The notes below the pieces were generated by a model that worked only from the letters and a program-made list of their open reading frames with translations, did no database searches and was not told the DNA's origin. Shown here piece by piece: positions 62,290-64,000 of a DNA stretch of 64,000 nucleotides. The position numbers and the translations under genes are program-made. The first letter of the stretch is position 1. The number at the start of each line of letters is the position of its first letter. Source of the DNA: Alkalinema pantanalense (GTDB lineage: Bacteria; Cyanobacteriota; Cyanobacteriia; Leptolyngbyales; Leptolyngbyaceae); the NCBI RefSeq assembly GCF_050753345.1, contig NZ_JBLZFX010000030.1, positions 1-64,000 on the forward strand, in the 5' to 3' direction.

Positions 62290-62960
62290 TCTGATCCTAG
62301 ATGGGATCCGAAAGCCTTTATTACGCAAAGACAGTAACTCGCCATCTTGGTGCTCTCAATGATTTAACAGGCGTGACAGTATAAGCCATTTCTTACCCAA
62401 GATTTCTTCAGCCCATTGATTTTATGCAATTTTTTTTGACTTCATGCAATCTTTACAGAAAATATTTGCATGGTGACTTTTCACATCTAGGATAAACCTG
62501 GTATATTTACGGACATGCTGAAAACGAGGTAGCAATTTACAAAATCATGATTGCCCCCTAGTGCATTGTCCTATGCATATTTCATGGTTCATTGTAGATT
62601 TGCAATCATAATTTGCTCACTCATTTCCAATGGGTCATCTCCATTCAGAATGGTCATTTCTAGCATTTTGATGAACGTTAATGTTTGTATATTTGCCTTT
62701 TAGCAATTTTAGGCTAATTCAACTTTCTTGAGCATTGCTGGTACATGATTGCTGGTACATGATTGCTGGCACATGATTGCTGGCTCATTGTGCAAGGCTA
62801 AACGCTGCATGCGAAAGTTATGGGCTTTCGTGCCCGGTGGTTGGGATTCATTCTATGTCCCAATCCAGCTTGCGGTGCAGATCGAGCAATCTCGATCGAG
62901 TATCGCTTTTCCACTGTTGTTAGTTTCTTCAGTTTGCAAATTTAAAGGTTTGTAATTGTC
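62290..62960. other. AT-rich gap with a 14-bp tandem repeat
   Basis: No gene is supported. Three units of ATTGCTGG(T/C)ACATG and a fourth partial unit follow head to tail at 62734-62790. The rest is AT-rich and may hold the promoter of the following gene. Confidence 0.55.
62734..62790 (+). repeat. 14-bp tandem repeat, four units
   Basis: Units at 62734, 62748 and 62762 differ by one base (T or C at position 9). The fourth at 62776 is degenerate (ATTGCTGGCTCATTG). It lies about 170 nt upstream of the FG-GAP-like gene. Confidence 0.75.
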
Positions 62961-64000
62961 ATGCCGACGCCTACTGACGCTTTCCTGGGTCTGTCTCTTT
63001 CTGCTGCGCAAAATTTGAATATTGTTAATGGTGTGCCCACGCTGCAACAGGAGAGTTTGTTGGCGACCAATCGGCAGGATGTATATCGCTGGAATCTCAG
63101 TAGTCGTAGCAGCCTCAATCTAGCGCTGTCTAGCTTGAGTGGCAATGCGAATGTAGGCGTTGGGATTGATGTTAATCAAAATGGGCTAATTGATTCAGCA
63201 GATCAGTTTTGGCAATCGAGTCGAGATGGCGTTGGTAATGAAACGATTCAGTTAGAACTGCTAGAAGCAGGTACTTATTATGTCGTTGTTAATAGCGTAG
63301 ATAGTGTTGCAACGGGGTATGACCTCAGAATTGTAGCGCAGACGAGGCAACAAACGGATATTCTATGGCGTAATCTCACGAATTCGACTTTGGGCTATTG
63401 GCAGTTTGAGGGCTTGCAGTATATCGGCTCTAAGCAAATCCCGACGCCCGTTGGCGGGGAATGGACGATCGAGGGGATTGGAGATTTTAATGGCGATATC
63501 AATGACGATATCCTGTGGCGGGAACGCAGCACGGGTAAGATGGCTGTGTGGTTGATGGCCAATGGCACTTACACTGCAACGCCCATTCTCAATAATGTGA
63601 TGGTGACGGCGGATTGGCAGGTGAAGGGGGTTGCGGATATTGACCTGGATGGGAAGGCGGATGTGGTTTGGCACAATCCCACCAGTGGCGATGTCTATCT
63701 CTGGAAGATGGATGGGGCAAATCGGGTTAGTGATAAGCTCCTAGCCCAGGGCTTGGTTGGCAATGCTTGGGCGTTGGAAAAGGTGGCGGATTTCAATGGC
63801 GATCGCACGGGGGATTTGCTGTGGCGGCACCAGCAGACGGGGGAACTGCATCTCTGGGGGATGACTGGGTTTGCGATCGATGGCAATAAGACCCATGTTG
63901 TGGGTCAGGTGAATGGCCAAGGCCAGTTTACGGCGTTACAAATTCCCGCGAGTACAGGCTGGAAGATTGAAGGAGCAGGGGACTTTACGGGCGATGGTAA
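62961..64000 (+). CDS. PPC and FG-GAP/VCBS-like repeat protein (3' end beyond window)
   Basis: The frame is open from the ATG at 62961 to the window end (346 codons). The first 130 residues resemble a bacterial pre-peptidase C-terminal domain: NRQDVYRWNLSSRSSLNLAL, VGIDVNQNGLID and EAGTYYVVVNSV. Then FG-GAP/VCBS-like units repeat: GIGDFNGDINDDILWRE, GVADIDLDGKADVVWHN and KVADFNGDRTGDLLWRH, each with a calcium-binding-like DxNxD pattern. It is probably a secreted surface protein. No signal peptide is visible at the start. Confidence 0.75.
   Translation, partial: MPTPTDAFLGLSLSAAQNLNIVNGVPTLQQESLLATNRQDVYRWNLSSRSSLNLALSSLSGNANVGVGIDVNQNGLIDSADQFWQSSRDGVGNETIQLELLEAGTYYVVVNSVDSVATGYDLRIVAQTRQQTDILWRNLTNSTLGYWQFEGLQYIGSKQIPTPVGGEWTIEGIGDFNGDINDDILWRERSTGKMAVWLMANGTYTATPILNNVMVTADWQVKGVADIDLDGKADVVWHNPTSGDVYLWKMDGANRVSDKLLAQGLVGNAWALEKVADFNGDRTGDLLWRHQQTGELHLWGMTGFAIDGNKTHVVGQVNGQGQFTALQIPASTGWKIEGAGDFTGDG

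Overview
The window looks like cyanobacterial DNA. It encodes a phycocyanin operon (cpcB, cpcA, rod linker), NIL-domain proteins and a CysR-type regulator, and it is rich in GCGATCGC-like (HIP1) octamers. Its theme is sulfur scarcity. No tRNA, rRNA or CRISPR array was seen. The left edge carries the last codons of an IS66-type transposase, and the right 10 kb has plasmid-like gene content, so the segment may lie on a plasmid or in a mobile island (inference).

Region by region. (1) 1.3-14 kb, almost all on the minus strand, is an organosulfur-scavenging cluster: two DszA/NtaA-type flavin monooxygenases, an SDR, a cupin, a HAD phosphatase, an arylsulfotransferase-like protein, a DOPA-dioxygenase-like protein, a TauE/SafE exporter, an FAD oxidoreductase coupled to a two-cluster ferredoxin (AprAB-like), an MFS exporter and a TauD-like dioxygenase. 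(2) 14.4-16 kb holds a divergent regulator pair, a cysteine-free Rrf2 protein (CymR-like) and a LysR protein. (3) 16.5-24.2 kb is membrane genes: an SPFH protein, an APC permease, two CadD-family proteins, DUF202, TerC and AbrB families. (4) 24.1-35.5 kb is the sulfate-assimilation core on the minus strand: sbpA-metY-metX-cysT-cysW-NIL, a second NIL gene, cysA with divergent cysR, and an operon of an unknown membrane protein, TauE and PAP2. (5) 36.4-38.5 kb is a phycocyanin operon whose subunits contain almost no Met or Cys beyond the start codon and the bilin-binding cysteines. (6) 39.6-44.1 kb has a second sulfate-binding protein whose mature form has no Met or Cys, then a TonB-like/ExbB/ExbD/DUF4333 cluster. 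(7) 45.4-51 kb has cysK, an acireductone dioxygenase, a Cys/Met-rich four-helix protein, an exported rhodanese and a YeeE/YedE (thiosulfate) transporter. (8) 50.7-53.5 kb has MgtC, an O-methyltransferase and a third CadD-family gene. (9) 53.7-62.3 kb is accessory: Uma2, a lone HsdR-N-like nuclease, a DNA polymerase I lacking the 5' nuclease, a lytic/M23 wall hydrolase and unknown exported proteins. (10) The right edge is the start of an FG-GAP/VCBS-like protein.

The most interesting signal is a 24-bp palindrome with arms ACGGT(A/T) and (T/A)ACCGT and centre TCCGATNGGA. It has six clear copies and three weaker ones. Most lie 20-65 nt upstream of the start codons of sbpA, sbpA2, cysA/cysR, cysK, the rhodanese gene, the TauE operon and, in weaker form, the acireductone dioxygenase and lysR genes. 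It defines a candidate sulfur regulon with a repressor-like geometry; the Rrf2, CysR and LysR proteins in the window are the candidate readers. Several genes next to these sites, or in the same island, encode proteins purged of sulfur amino acids, so the window reads as a sulfur-starvation programme: scavenge every sulfur form, recycle methionine, and replace the most abundant proteins with sulfur-cheap versions.
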